From Bacteroidota bacterium (lineage in GTDB: Bacteria; Bacteroidota; Bacteroidia; Bacteroidales; UBA4417), in the NCBI GenBank assembly GCA_022711175.1, contig JAKLFM010000027.1, positions 1 through 37,432 on the forward strand: a stretch of DNA of 37,432 bases, written 5' to 3'. Position numbers and translations under genes: made by a program. This document shows, in pieces, positions 1 to 6,497 of this stretch (its first letter is position 1; each line of letters starts with the position of its first letter). Below the pieces are notes generated by a model that worked only from the letters and a program-made list of their open reading frames with translations, was not told the origin of the DNA and made no database searches.

Positions 1-306
1 AAGACAGGATTTGACGCCAACCGTATCATCAATGAGTACGAGATAGCCCTCAACACCGTCATCAATCCCCTGCAGGAGTTCTTCCTCCGCCACTTCGACC
101 AGATATTTACCTCTTTCGGGATGCCTGTTGGTCAGCTCTCCTTCATCAATGAGCCTCCAATTTCCCGGGTAAATCCTTTCTGCTTTGTATGGGAAGCCCG
201 CCGCGATTCCGGCTTGGACTATGATCCCACCGATCCCGTCCAAAAGCAGCTTGTCATCCAACTCCGCAACACCTTCAACCAACCAGCAACAGAAACCACC
301 CCATAA
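1..306 (+). CDS. Phage portal-like protein, C-terminal end (partial)
   Basis: The reading frame is open from the first base of the window and ends in TAA at 304-306, so only about 101 C-terminal residues are visible. The fragment reads as an amphipathic helical stretch (INEYEIALNTVINPLQEFF) followed by a short Pro-rich tail. This resembles the C-terminal end of portal proteins in Bacteroidetes prophages, where a final helix follows the wing and stem domains, but no diagnostic portal motif lies inside the window. It is read in the same direction as the structural and lysis genes that follow. Assignment as portal is an inference; another large head protein is possible. Confidence 0.4.
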   Translation, partial: KTGFDANRIINEYEIALNTVINPLQEFFLRHFDQIFTSFGMPVGQLSFINEPPISRVNPFCFVWEARRDSGLDYDPTDPVQKQLVIQLRNTFNQPATETTP

Positions 307-323
307 CCCATTTCCCACACATT

Positions 324-341
324 CCTCCCCTTCAGGGGAGG
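324..341. repeat. Palindrome CCTCCCC-TTCA-GGGGAGG
   Basis: A perfect 7-bp inverted repeat around the 4-nt loop TTCA lies in the gap after the portal-like gene and is followed directly by TTAGGTGGGG. From memory, this combined motif is seen often between genes in Bacteroidetes genomes. It lacks a T tract, so it is a poor intrinsic terminator. It sits just upstream of the next start codon, so it could affect translation of that gene or stabilise the mRNA end. Confidence 0.6.
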
Positions 342-366
342 TTAGGTGGGGCTCTTCCCGCAACCC

Positions 367-1827
367 ATGGCTCTCATCACCGCCTCCGAAGTCAACACCC
401 TCGCTTTTGTCAACCAGCTTGACCCGGCGCTGATATTGCCACAGTTCATCGAGTCTGCCCAGACAAAGTATATTGTTCCCGTAGTCACTCAGGATGTTCT
501 GTACCTCATCGCTGCTACCCCTGAGAACTACACTACTCTTGTTGATGATTACATAAAACCATACCTGGCATTTTCGGTCAAGTACATGTTTTACAACCAG
601 CTGCTCACCGAAACACAGCAGTTTGCCATCTCAAACGAGCAGCGTGAGGATGCCATCAACGAAATCCGGGAAATCTGTTCCATCAAGCTGGGCTTGCTGC
701 AGGAATACCTGGATGAAAACATCTTCGAAACACCCGCTGTTCCGTCGGTTCAGAGTATTGCAGGCATCCGCCTCAAACCCAATCCTTTAATTAGCAATCC
801 TTCAGGCACTGCTGACAATGCTGATGTTGCAACTCAGGTCATGGCTTCCTCTGTCGGAACAATCTCCGAAGATGATACCCTGCCTTTTATCAAATCAGCG
901 GTTTCGCTGCTCAACAAGATAACCTGGACGAATTTCAAAGCCCTTATCAGGACATCCCTCAGCAGCTTCTTTTCACCCATTGACCACACCCATGAGGAGC
1001 TTGCCATCACTACTTCCGATGGACTGCTTGAAATGGATCTGACGGATAACGAACTTTCCATCACTCCTTACGCTGCCCCCATCACTCCTGCACCTGCTTA
1101 CCCTTATTTCAGGGCATACAATATGAACTTTCCTTTACCTAATGCTGCTTCGGTTCATGATCTTGTCCTCGAAGGGAAACTCCTTACATCACAGCTAAGA
1201 GCTTTCACCCAGACCTCTTATGTACCGGCTATTTACGCACTGACGGGTATCTATAATTCACTTGCCGGGGAGTTTAGCGGAGGTGTGAAGATGTATTCCT
1301 CCAACCAGGATGTCCTTACACTGCAACATAACCTGAGTGGCACTTCCGGTGCTGATGCCATACTGCTGCGAATTAAACGTGACATCGGCGGTACTGTGTC
1401 GCAGGATAAGCCCGTCATCTATATCACCGATGACCCTGCTTCTCCCAACGTCACTGGTGAATTGCTCAAAGCTACCGTTGATAATGTCCTCAGGGTTTGT
1501 TTGAATCCCCGGGTACCCGATGGATCCTCTGCAGTAGCTTATTTGATTGACACCCGCAACAACCTGGCTGATGCAGGAGCCAAACTGCTCTCTGTCCGCA
1601 ATCAGGGGATTGAAAAGGCTTCTGTTTCAGCTTCCGGCAGAGGTTCATTGGCAGGCGTCTCATCTTCTGAAGACCTTGAAGTAATCCGTGGAAAGTACGT
1701 TTATCACCGCCAGGTTTTAGGAACTGACTCAGATGGTGATTGGCGCTCATATTCCGATGCCTCCGGGTTTTACTTTCAACTCCGTGTATCTGGTTCCTGG
1801 GTCACAAAGCACACCATTTTTGCCTGA
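367..1827 (+). CDS. Phage structural protein, DUF6712-like N-terminus with fibre-like C-terminus
   Basis: A 486-residue protein if ATG 367 is used; an in-frame GTG at 346 sits next to the hairpin and is less likely. The first ~125 residues are helical, with a pattern (ITASEVNTLAFVNQLDP, IVPVVTQDVLYLI, YIKPYLAFSVKYMFYNQLL) like the DUF6712 proteins of Bacteroidetes prophages, thought to act in head completion or head-tail joining. From about residue 150 onward it changes to Ser/Thr/Gly-rich, beta-prone sequence with short repeated strand patterns, like tail-fibre or decoration domains. No enzyme motif is visible. It is longer than a lone connector protein, so it may be a fusion. The phage role is well supported by context; the exact role is an inference. 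Confidence 0.55.
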   Translation: MALITASEVNTLAFVNQLDPALILPQFIESAQTKYIVPVVTQDVLYLIAATPENYTTLVDDYIKPYLAFSVKYMFYNQLLTETQQFAISNEQREDAINEIREICSIKLGLLQEYLDENIFETPAVPSVQSIAGIRLKPNPLISNPSGTADNADVATQVMASSVGTISEDDTLPFIKSAVSLLNKITWTNFKALIRTSLSSFFSPIDHTHEELAITTSDGLLEMDLTDNELSITPYAAPITPAPAYPYFRAYNMNFPLPNAASVHDLVLEGKLLTSQLRAFTQTSYVPAIYALTGIYNSLAGEFSGGVKMYSSNQDVLTLQHNLSGTSGADAILLRIKRDIGGTVSQDKPVIYITDDPASPNVTGELLKATVDNVLRVCLNPRVPDGSSAVAYLIDTRNNLADAGAKLLSVRNQGIEKASVSASGRGSLAGVSSSEDLEVIRGKYVYHRQVLGTDSDGDWRSYSDASGFYFQLRVSGSWVTKHTIFA

Positions 1828-1849
1828 CATTAACTCAAATCATACAACC

Positions 1850-2200
1850 ATGCCCGTATCCCGTAAAATATTACCGCTCAACATTGCCGCTGCAGTTGAA
1901 CCGGCTTATACTCCTGCAATCCTGGTTCCCGATGGGGCGACTTACCTCACTGCCCAGTTCATCTATGCCCCGGGTGGTGATGATAGCCCTGTGGTCACCA
2001 TGGAGCAGAGTAATGATGGAAACCATTTCGATGCTGTTTCTGATCCTACCGGCTCAGCAGTCTCCCTCGCACTTAACTCCTCTGATACTTCAGCTACCCT
2101 TAACATCACCGGACTGTTGGCTCAGTGGATAAGGTTCAGCATCTCCTTTGCCGCTGATTCAACCGGTACAGTAATTTCAGTAACCATCCTGTTCCGATAA
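1850..2200 (+). CDS. Small beta-rich phage structural protein
   Basis: A 116-residue protein starting at ATG 1850 (MPVSRKILPL); the frame is open further upstream, but that part overlaps the preceding gene. The sequence is Ser/Thr/Ala-rich and strand-prone, with runs such as YLTAQFIYAPGG and VVTMEQSNDGNHF that fit a small Ig-like or jelly-roll domain. It lacks Cys, signal peptide and membrane segments. Placed 22 bp after the structural gene and 19 bp before another small beta-rich protein, it is probably a head-fibre, decoration or tail accessory subunit. I do not recognise a named family. Confidence 0.5.
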   Translation: MPVSRKILPLNIAAAVEPAYTPAILVPDGATYLTAQFIYAPGGDDSPVVTMEQSNDGNHFDAVSDPTGSAVSLALNSSDTSATLNITGLLAQWIRFSISFAADSTGTVISVTILFR

Positions 2201-2219
2201 CCCACTAAAACCTCTACCG

Positions 2220-2489
2220 ATGGGCACTTCCAAATCATATAACCTGGGTATCTCCAACGCCCTTGGAGTTCACACGGCTACTGTAAACCTCGAAGCTGGT
2301 GAGAATATCATCGCCTCTGTCTCTTTCAGCAAAGCAATCTCCAGAGCACCTTTCATGGTCATCGTGCTTGATGCAGACAACGCACCCCTGGAAATCAGCT
2401 GGTCATCGAACCTAAACGGCAGTAATTATGACCTCACCATCTATTCTTCCGAATCTCAAACCAATGTAAAAATCGTCGTATTATGTTAA
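2220..2489 (+). CDS. Small beta-rich phage protein
   Basis: An 89-residue protein starting at ATG 2220. It is beta-prone throughout (VHTATVNLEAGENIIASVSF, PFMVIVLDAD, DLTIYSSESQTNVKIVVLC) with no signal peptide or membrane helix. Its last codons overlap the start of the LamG protein gene by 7 bp, which suggests translational coupling and joint expression with the adhesin. It may be a chaperone or adaptor for the adhesin, or a minor virion protein. No family recognised. Confidence 0.5.
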   Translation: MGTSKSYNLGISNALGVHTATVNLEAGENIIASVSFSKAISRAPFMVIVLDADNAPLEISWSSNLNGSNYDLTIYSSESQTNVKIVVLC

Positions 2490-3421
2490 AACAACTCTTC
2501 CTGGCATTCACCATCCTGCTGACTTCTCTTTGTTCAGCTCAAACAGGTACCGGTTGGACTAAGGTCCTCAAGAAGACTAACTACCGCGATTCCACCTACT
2601 TCGCCAAAGGAATCAAATTCCCGGATGGAACTGTAGTAACAGGTTCTCCATCTCCTGATTCTGTCATTGTTTCCGCAACGCCCATCACTTCAGGGAACTT
2701 CTACCTCAGCTCTTCCGACAACCGCCTTCACTACAAATCAAATGGTTATTGGTACACCGTAGGTATCACCGACAGTGTCGCAATCATTCCCATGACCACT
2801 GATTTGGTCAGCTATTGGTCATTGGATGAGGCTTCCGGAACACTGTACGACTCCGAGAATGATAATGATGGTACTGCCTACGGAGCCACCCAGAATGTTT
2901 CGGGCAAAGTAGGGAAGGCTGTCAGCTTCGATGGCACAGATGATTACATCCTGGTTCCCTACAATTCAAACCTCAACGTAACCGGCTCTTTCTCTTTCGC
3001 AGCCTGGTTCTATCAGACCGGTTCACAATCAAATGCCATCCTTTCGCGTGATTATGGAAGTGGTGTTGTGCCATATATTCTTGAGATCACTTTCGGATTC
3101 CCCCGCCTCAGGTACTATGAAAATGCTTTTGTGGACCGCGGTGACGATGAACAGGTGAGTATAGAAACATGGTATCATCTGGTGTTTACGGTGAATAGCT
3201 CCGAAACTAAGATTTACCTCAACGGTACACTGGTGATGTCAACTGATGGTATTTCATCGCTCCCCACGAATACTACCAACCTTTACATTGGCAACTACCC
3301 TTATGGCAGCTATTATTTCCAGGGCATTATTGATGAAATCGGAATCTGGAACCGGGTGTTGTCCCAGGCTGATGTCACCCGCTTGTATAACAACGGGGAT
3401 GGTCTTGCTTACCCTTTCTGA
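2483..3421 (+). CDS. LamG-domain phage adhesin with signal peptide
   Basis: A 312-residue protein. Residues 1-20 look like a Sec signal peptide (Lys-3, hydrophobic core LFLAFTILLTSLC, cleavage near SAQ-T). Residues ~20-100 form a short strand-prone linker with the phrase FPDGTVVTG. Residues ~105-305 form a LamG/concanavalin-like jelly roll: the entry signature SYWSLDEASG, then DGTAYGA, GKVGKAVSFDGTDDYI, SFAAWFYQTG, WYHLVFTVNSSETKIYLNG, and the closing IDEIGIWNRVLSQADVTRLY. Such domains bind glycans or proteins. Its location between structural and lysis genes suggests host-surface binding by the virion or modification of the lysogen surface. A secretion signal on a virion protein would be odd, so its destination is uncertain. 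Confidence 0.7.
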   Translation: MLKQLFLAFTILLTSLCSAQTGTGWTKVLKKTNYRDSTYFAKGIKFPDGTVVTGSPSPDSVIVSATPITSGNFYLSSSDNRLHYKSNGYWYTVGITDSVAIIPMTTDLVSYWSLDEASGTLYDSENDNDGTAYGATQNVSGKVGKAVSFDGTDDYILVPYNSNLNVTGSFSFAAWFYQTGSQSNAILSRDYGSGVVPYILEITFGFPRLRYYENAFVDRGDDEQVSIETWYHLVFTVNSSETKIYLNGTLVMSTDGISSLPTNTTNLYIGNYPYGSYYFQGIIDEIGIWNRVLSQADVTRLYNNGDGLAYPF

Positions 3422-3449
3422 TCATTTATACCAACTTCACCTCTAAACC

Positions 3450-3695
3450 ATGAACAAAAAAGTCAAAGATATTTTCATGTATGCCCTGGCAGGGTTGATA
3501 ATGCTGCTACTGTTCCTGTTTGTAGTCGTACTGATATTCCGCCCGATTCCCAGTGTAAACAAAGAGCTGCTGTACCTGGCAACCGGCTTGGTATTGGGTT
3601 GGGGAACCAGCATCATCGGTTACTTTTTCGGCAGCAGCAAGGGCAGTGCCGACAAAACAGATCAGATGATGAACCAAACAAAGTCAGACCAATGA
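3450..3695 (+). CDS. Holin-like small membrane protein
   Basis: An 81-residue protein with two predicted membrane helices: residues ~10-32 (ALAGLIMLLLFLFVVVLIF) and ~40-61 (LLYLATGLVLGWGTSIIGYFF), with a short loop between and a polar tail rich in Ser, Asp, Lys and Gln. Size, topology and position two genes ahead of the endolysin are typical of phage holins, which perforate the inner membrane to time lysis. Holins are too diverse for motif assignment, so this rests on context. The stop codon overlaps the next start (ATGA, 3692-3695). Confidence 0.6.
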   Translation: MNKKVKDIFMYALAGLIMLLLFLFVVVLIFRPIPSVNKELLYLATGLVLGWGTSIIGYFFGSSKGSADKTDQMMNQTKSDQ

Positions 3696-3958
3696 TACCG
3701 GAATACCTGTCCATTATCATCTCATTAATCACCGGCGGGAGTATCAGTACTCTCATTACTCTGCGCTACATCCGAAAAGGCGGCAAGCTCGATTACACCG
3801 AAAAAGCCATCGCCTTCATCGAGCGGCAGTACGATGAGGTCCTTGCCAAGAACAAGGAACTGCATGACCGTGTCACAGCCTTGGAAAAGCTCATTCCTCT
3901 TGCCTGTTTTCGCTTGAGCTGTGACAACCGCCAAAAGAATGATCCAACAACACCTTAA
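3692..3958 (+). CDS. Small membrane-anchored coiled-coil phage protein
   Basis: An 88-residue protein starting at ATG 3692, overlapping the holin-like stop by 4 bp, which argues for this start over an in-frame upstream one. Residues ~4-22 are hydrophobic (PEYLSIIISLITGGSISTL) and can anchor the protein; residues ~33-65 are charged and heptad-like (EKAIAFIERQYDEVLAKNKE, then LHDRVTALEKL), suggesting a coiled coil. The end contains two Cys and is polar. Proteins of this shape are often found in lysis cassettes of Bacteroidetes prophages, as antiholin or inner-membrane spanin candidates. Function is inferred from location only. Confidence 0.55.
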   Translation: MIPEYLSIIISLITGGSISTLITLRYIRKGGKLDYTEKAIAFIERQYDEVLAKNKELHDRVTALEKLIPLACFRLSCDNRQKNDPTTP

Positions 3959-3969
3959 GTAGCTCTCAC

Positions 3970-4431
3970 ATGATCGACATTTCAAAACATATCACAATGC
4001 GCGATGCCACATGCTCCAAATATGCGGATGCTCATGGCATTAAAAACGAACCATCAAAGACTGTCATCTCAAACATGCAGCATCTTGCCCAGACAGTTTT
4101 TGAGCCCCTCTGGCATCACTTCGGCGTGCCATTAAAGATCAATAGCTTTTACCGTTCAATAGCCTTAAATCGCGCAATAGGAGGCTCTATCACCTCACAA
4201 CATGTACTTGGGCAAGCCATGGATATAACATCATCTGGAAATGTATCCAACCGTCAGTTATTTGATTATATCCGCACCAGTTTACCATTCGATCAGTTGA
4301 TTTGGGAGTTTGGTGATGACCATAATCCCACCTGGATTCATGTTTCTCTCTCAAAAAGCTTTAACCGAAATCAGGTTTTGCGTTCCCGCCGCCGTCTTTC
4401 AGGTTCAGTTTATTATGAAATAATTCCTTAG
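3970..4431 (+). CDS. Phage endolysin, M15-family peptidase
   Basis: A 153-residue protein matching the peptidase M15 (D-Ala-D-Ala carboxypeptidase/endolysin) fold. The zinc motif S-x-H-x-x-G-x-A-x-D is intact as SQHVLGQAMD, and the second metal-binding segment appears as TWIHVSL near residue 120; INSFYRS upstream matches the usual conserved SxxRS region. It cleaves peptide cross-links of peptidoglycan to release phage progeny. No signal peptide is present, consistent with release through a holin. It follows the holin-like and coiled-coil genes with only 11 bp of spacing and precedes a membrane-anchored protein by 3 bp, so the four genes form one lysis cassette. Confidence 0.85.
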   Translation: MIDISKHITMRDATCSKYADAHGIKNEPSKTVISNMQHLAQTVFEPLWHHFGVPLKINSFYRSIALNRAIGGSITSQHVLGQAMDITSSGNVSNRQLFDYIRTSLPFDQLIWEFGDDHNPTWIHVSLSKSFNRNQVLRSRRRLSGSVYYEIIP

Positions 4432-4434
4432 CAC

Positions 4435-5025
4435 ATGATCTGGAAAGCAGTTCTAAAGCATAGCCATTGGCTCATCATCCTTATCCTGCTAATTATTATC
4501 GTGCTCCAGCAAGAGTGTCACCACTGTCCACCCTGCCTAACCACCGATACTATAATCACCACCCACACCGACACCATTACTATCACGCACAACCACTATC
4601 TCCCAGCACCTCTGCCCGATACCATCATCAATACCGATACAATATTCCCTGATACTGCTGCCATCTTAGCCGATTATTCAGCCCTTAAAATTTACAACCG
4701 CACCCTCCTTGATGACAGCACCGGCAAAATCTCCCTCCTTGATTCCGTGCAATTTAACGCTCTTCAAGGCTCTCAACTCTCTGCCGTTTACTTCCAAAAA
4801 CAAACCGATGAAACAATCACCCATACCGTTTACCAGCCCAATCCGCCAAAACTCAAAGTTTTTGCAGGCTTAACAGCAGGTTCTTCTGTCAATTTCAGAT
4901 CAATTCTTGTTCCTCAACTTTCATTTCTGACGAAGAAGGATCACTTTTATTCCTTTGGCTTTGATCCTCTTAACAAGTCAATCCTTTTCAGTAATGCCTG
5001 GCTGATTAAATTTCATCCCCGATAG
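4435..5025 (+). CDS. Membrane-anchored spanin-like lysis accessory protein
   Basis: A 196-residue protein with one strong N-terminal membrane helix (residues ~12-25, HWLIILILLIIIVL), then a Cys/His patch (CHHCPPC), then a Thr/Asp/Ile-rich stretch with repeated TDTI units, and a C-terminal half with strand-like segments (LKVFAGLTAGSSVNF, FYSFGFDPLN). It begins 3 bp after the endolysin stop. A type II anchor with a periplasmic tail right after the lysin is the layout of Rz-type spanins, which help disrupt the outer membrane. No sequence motif proves this. The Thr/Asp-rich region may be an extended periplasmic spacer. Confidence 0.5.
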   Translation: MIWKAVLKHSHWLIILILLIIIVLQQECHHCPPCLTTDTIITTHTDTITITHNHYLPAPLPDTIINTDTIFPDTAAILADYSALKIYNRTLLDDSTGKISLLDSVQFNALQGSQLSAVYFQKQTDETITHTVYQPNPPKLKVFAGLTAGSSVNFRSILVPQLSFLTKKDHFYSFGFDPLNKSILFSNAWLIKFHPR

Positions 5026-5155
5026 ACCATAAAGAAAAATCATCCTTAAATCCCAAATAAAATATTTCTTTTAAGCAGTATGTGAAAAGGTATAAATTTC
5101 AAAATTCAAGATAAATTTATTTTTATATCAGAGAACAATTTTAATTAAATATAAC

Positions 5156-5163
5156 TATATTTG
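5156..5163 (+). promoter_or_regulatory. Possible -7 box TATATTTG near attachment site
   Basis: The sequence matches the Bacteroidetes -7 consensus TAnnTTTG, but no TTG element is present 18-20 nt upstream. If active, it would transcribe about 140 nt across the tRNA remnant into the terminator at 5302-5338, giving a short untranslated RNA. In such AT-rich DNA a chance match is easy. Confidence 0.25.
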
Positions 5164-5273
5164 TAAAAGTTCTTTAACAATTACGGTATTTCTCTCGGCA
5201 CTTAATTCGGTGAGTCAAAGTCCTGAAAACAAATACAACATACTGTAAATTAGCTGGTTAAAAAAATCAAATA

Positions 5274-5290
5274 AGTCCCGTCCGGACCGC
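5274..5290 (+). other. Attachment-site scar: 3' end of a tRNA gene (probably tRNA-Asp)
   Basis: AGTCCCGTCCGGACCGC is what remains of a tRNA gene: the 3' arm of a T stem (CCCGT), the 3' acceptor strand (CCGGACC) and the discriminator G. It fits a tRNA beginning GGTCCGG; from memory this matches Bacteroidetes tRNA-Asp(GTC). The bases upstream do not form a T loop, anticodon arm or D arm, so no intact tRNA is here. A tRNA 3' fragment next to phage lysis genes is the mark of site-specific integration into a tRNA gene. The complete tRNA should lie at the left prophage end, in the same orientation. Confidence 0.75.
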
Positions 5291-5301
5291 TTACATTAAA
5301 C

Positions 5302-5338
5302 AAAAAAGCCTGTAAATCAAATGATTACAGGCTTTTTT
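5302..5338. terminator. Bidirectional intrinsic terminator
   Basis: AAAAAAGCCTGTAA (5302-5315) pairs perfectly with TTACAGGCTTTTTT (5325-5338) around a 9-nt loop, giving a 14-bp stem with an A tract on one side and a T tract on the other. It can stop transcription from both directions: the original tRNA on the plus strand and the glycosyltransferase operon on the minus strand, whose last gene ends at 5364. Confidence 0.85.
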
Positions 5339-5363
5339 ACTTTTTGTAGAATTGACTTCATCT

Positions 5364-6497
5364 TCATGGATCGTCAAAAATAACTTCGATAAGTTTCTTA
5401 CAGTTTGAATCATCAGAATAGTTCTTGCTTAGAATGCTTTCCCTTTCTTTCAGCTGCCCCGGTGTAAACTCCTCATTAAATAGCTGTATTAACGTCGCCT
5501 TTAACGACAGCGCATCACCAGCGGTTTCGCATAAAGTATCCAGCCCCGTACCTGCAAGCATGTCCGGATTAACCAGCACGAAACGCCCGCGGTACAGCGT
5601 ATTCAGCAGTTTAAGCTTTAACCCTGTTGGTTGAAACGTTACTAAAACATTTACATGCGCTTGTTTGATCAGTTCGTCCATCCTTACTTCATCAGGATTG
5701 GCGACCAATGAAATATTACCGTGATTATCAGCAAGCCTTTTCAGCGAAGAAGGTGGATTTAGCCCGGCAATTTTCAGAGGGATCTGAAGGTCGTTGAAAA
5801 CTTCTCTGATAAGATATTCAGCTGCTCTCAGGTTTTCAGCTACTGACAGGTTACCATGATATAAAGCATAACCACCCTTTCCCGGTAAGGATGTCACCTG
5901 ATCATTGCCATGGAAACTGGGTAAATAAACCACCTTATTCGATGGAAACTGCGAGTGAAGGTATGATGCATCATGCTGCGACACAGCAAGCATTGCTGTT
6001 GAATGCTTCAGTACATGCTGAAATTTCTTCAATTTCAGAGACTCCCGAAGCATAAATGCCTTTACCGGCAGACTTTTCTCAGCCCTTGCCAGGTGCCTGT
6101 AATAATCATGCTCTATATTACTTTCGCGGTAAATAAGTTTTCGGCCCTGCAACCGACTGTCCGCCAAGTAATAACATGAATGAAGCCCTTCGAAAAGTAT
6201 TGGATAGTTGTTGCTGCACAGATTCCTGAGCAATTCACTGCTCCTGCGGCTCTCAACTATATAAGGCCTGACCGAAAGTGCCGACAGGATTCCGGTTTTA
6301 CGAGGATAATAAGTCACCGTTTTACACAATCCATCCAGTTCTGAAGCCGGATTTCTGTCGTACCGGAAACAATGCAGGTGAATTTTTATTCCTGACTTTT
6401 CCAAAGCCACCAGCTTGTGGTAAACATCAATTACGCCTCCATAGTTTGGCGGAAATGGTATTGTAAACGATACGATGTTGAGGTGCTTGTCAGGCAT
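5364..6497 (-). CDS. Glycosyltransferase, GT4-like
   Basis: About 377 residues if started at ATG 6497 (MPDKHLNIVSF); an upstream in-frame ATG at 6515 would lengthen the overlap with the preceding gene from 8 to 26 bp and adds residues before the first beta strand. The N-terminus shows the acceptor-domain opening IVSFTIPFPPNYGGVIDVYH, and LIYRESNIEHDYY and LPSFHGN mark the hinge region. The second half has a donor-domain pattern (YALYHGNLSVAENLRAAEYL, LKIAGLNPP). The usual E-x7-E donor motif is weak; the region TFQPTGLKLKLLNTLYRGRF occupies its place. It probably transfers a sugar during surface-polysaccharide synthesis at the cytoplasmic face. Sugar and linkage cannot be deduced. Confidence 0.7.
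   Translation of the reverse strand: MPDKHLNIVSFTIPFPPNYGGVIDVYHKLVALEKSGIKIHLHCFRYDRNPASELDGLCKTVTYYPRKTGILSALSVRPYIVESRRSSELLRNLCSNNYPILFEGLHSCYYLADSRLQGRKLIYRESNIEHDYYRHLARAEKSLPVKAFMLRESLKLKKFQHVLKHSTAMLAVSQHDASYLHSQFPSNKVVYLPSFHGNDQVTSLPGKGGYALYHGNLSVAENLRAAEYLIREVFNDLQIPLKIAGLNPPSSLKRLADNHGNISLVANPDEVRMDELIKQAHVNVLVTFQPTGLKLKLLNTLYRGRFVLVNPDMLAGTGLDTLCETAGDALSLKATLIQLFNEEFTPGQLKERESILSKNYSDDSNCKKLIEVIFDDP

Larger units (their letters stand above)
5026..5363. other. AT-rich prophage-host junction, no gene
   Basis: This 338-bp gap holds no convincing coding frame. Roughly 5030-5270 is visibly richer in A and T than its surroundings, with short runs such as AAATTTATTTTTAT. It contains one TAnnTTTG promoter-like box (5156-5163), the tRNA 3' remnant (5274-5290) and a strong terminator (5302-5338). 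AT-rich DNA next to a tRNA end is typical of phage attachment arms, where integrase and host factors bind. Confidence 0.6.

Noticed and set aside
4540..4660. Short repeats (TDTI units) as a CRISPR or tandem DNA array
   Set aside because: The repeats are irregular and encode a Thr/Asp-rich protein segment; there are no equal repeat-spacer units.
5240..5300. A complete tRNA gene at the prophage edge
   Set aside because: Only the last 17 bases match a tRNA; no D arm or anticodon arm can be built from the upstream sequence.
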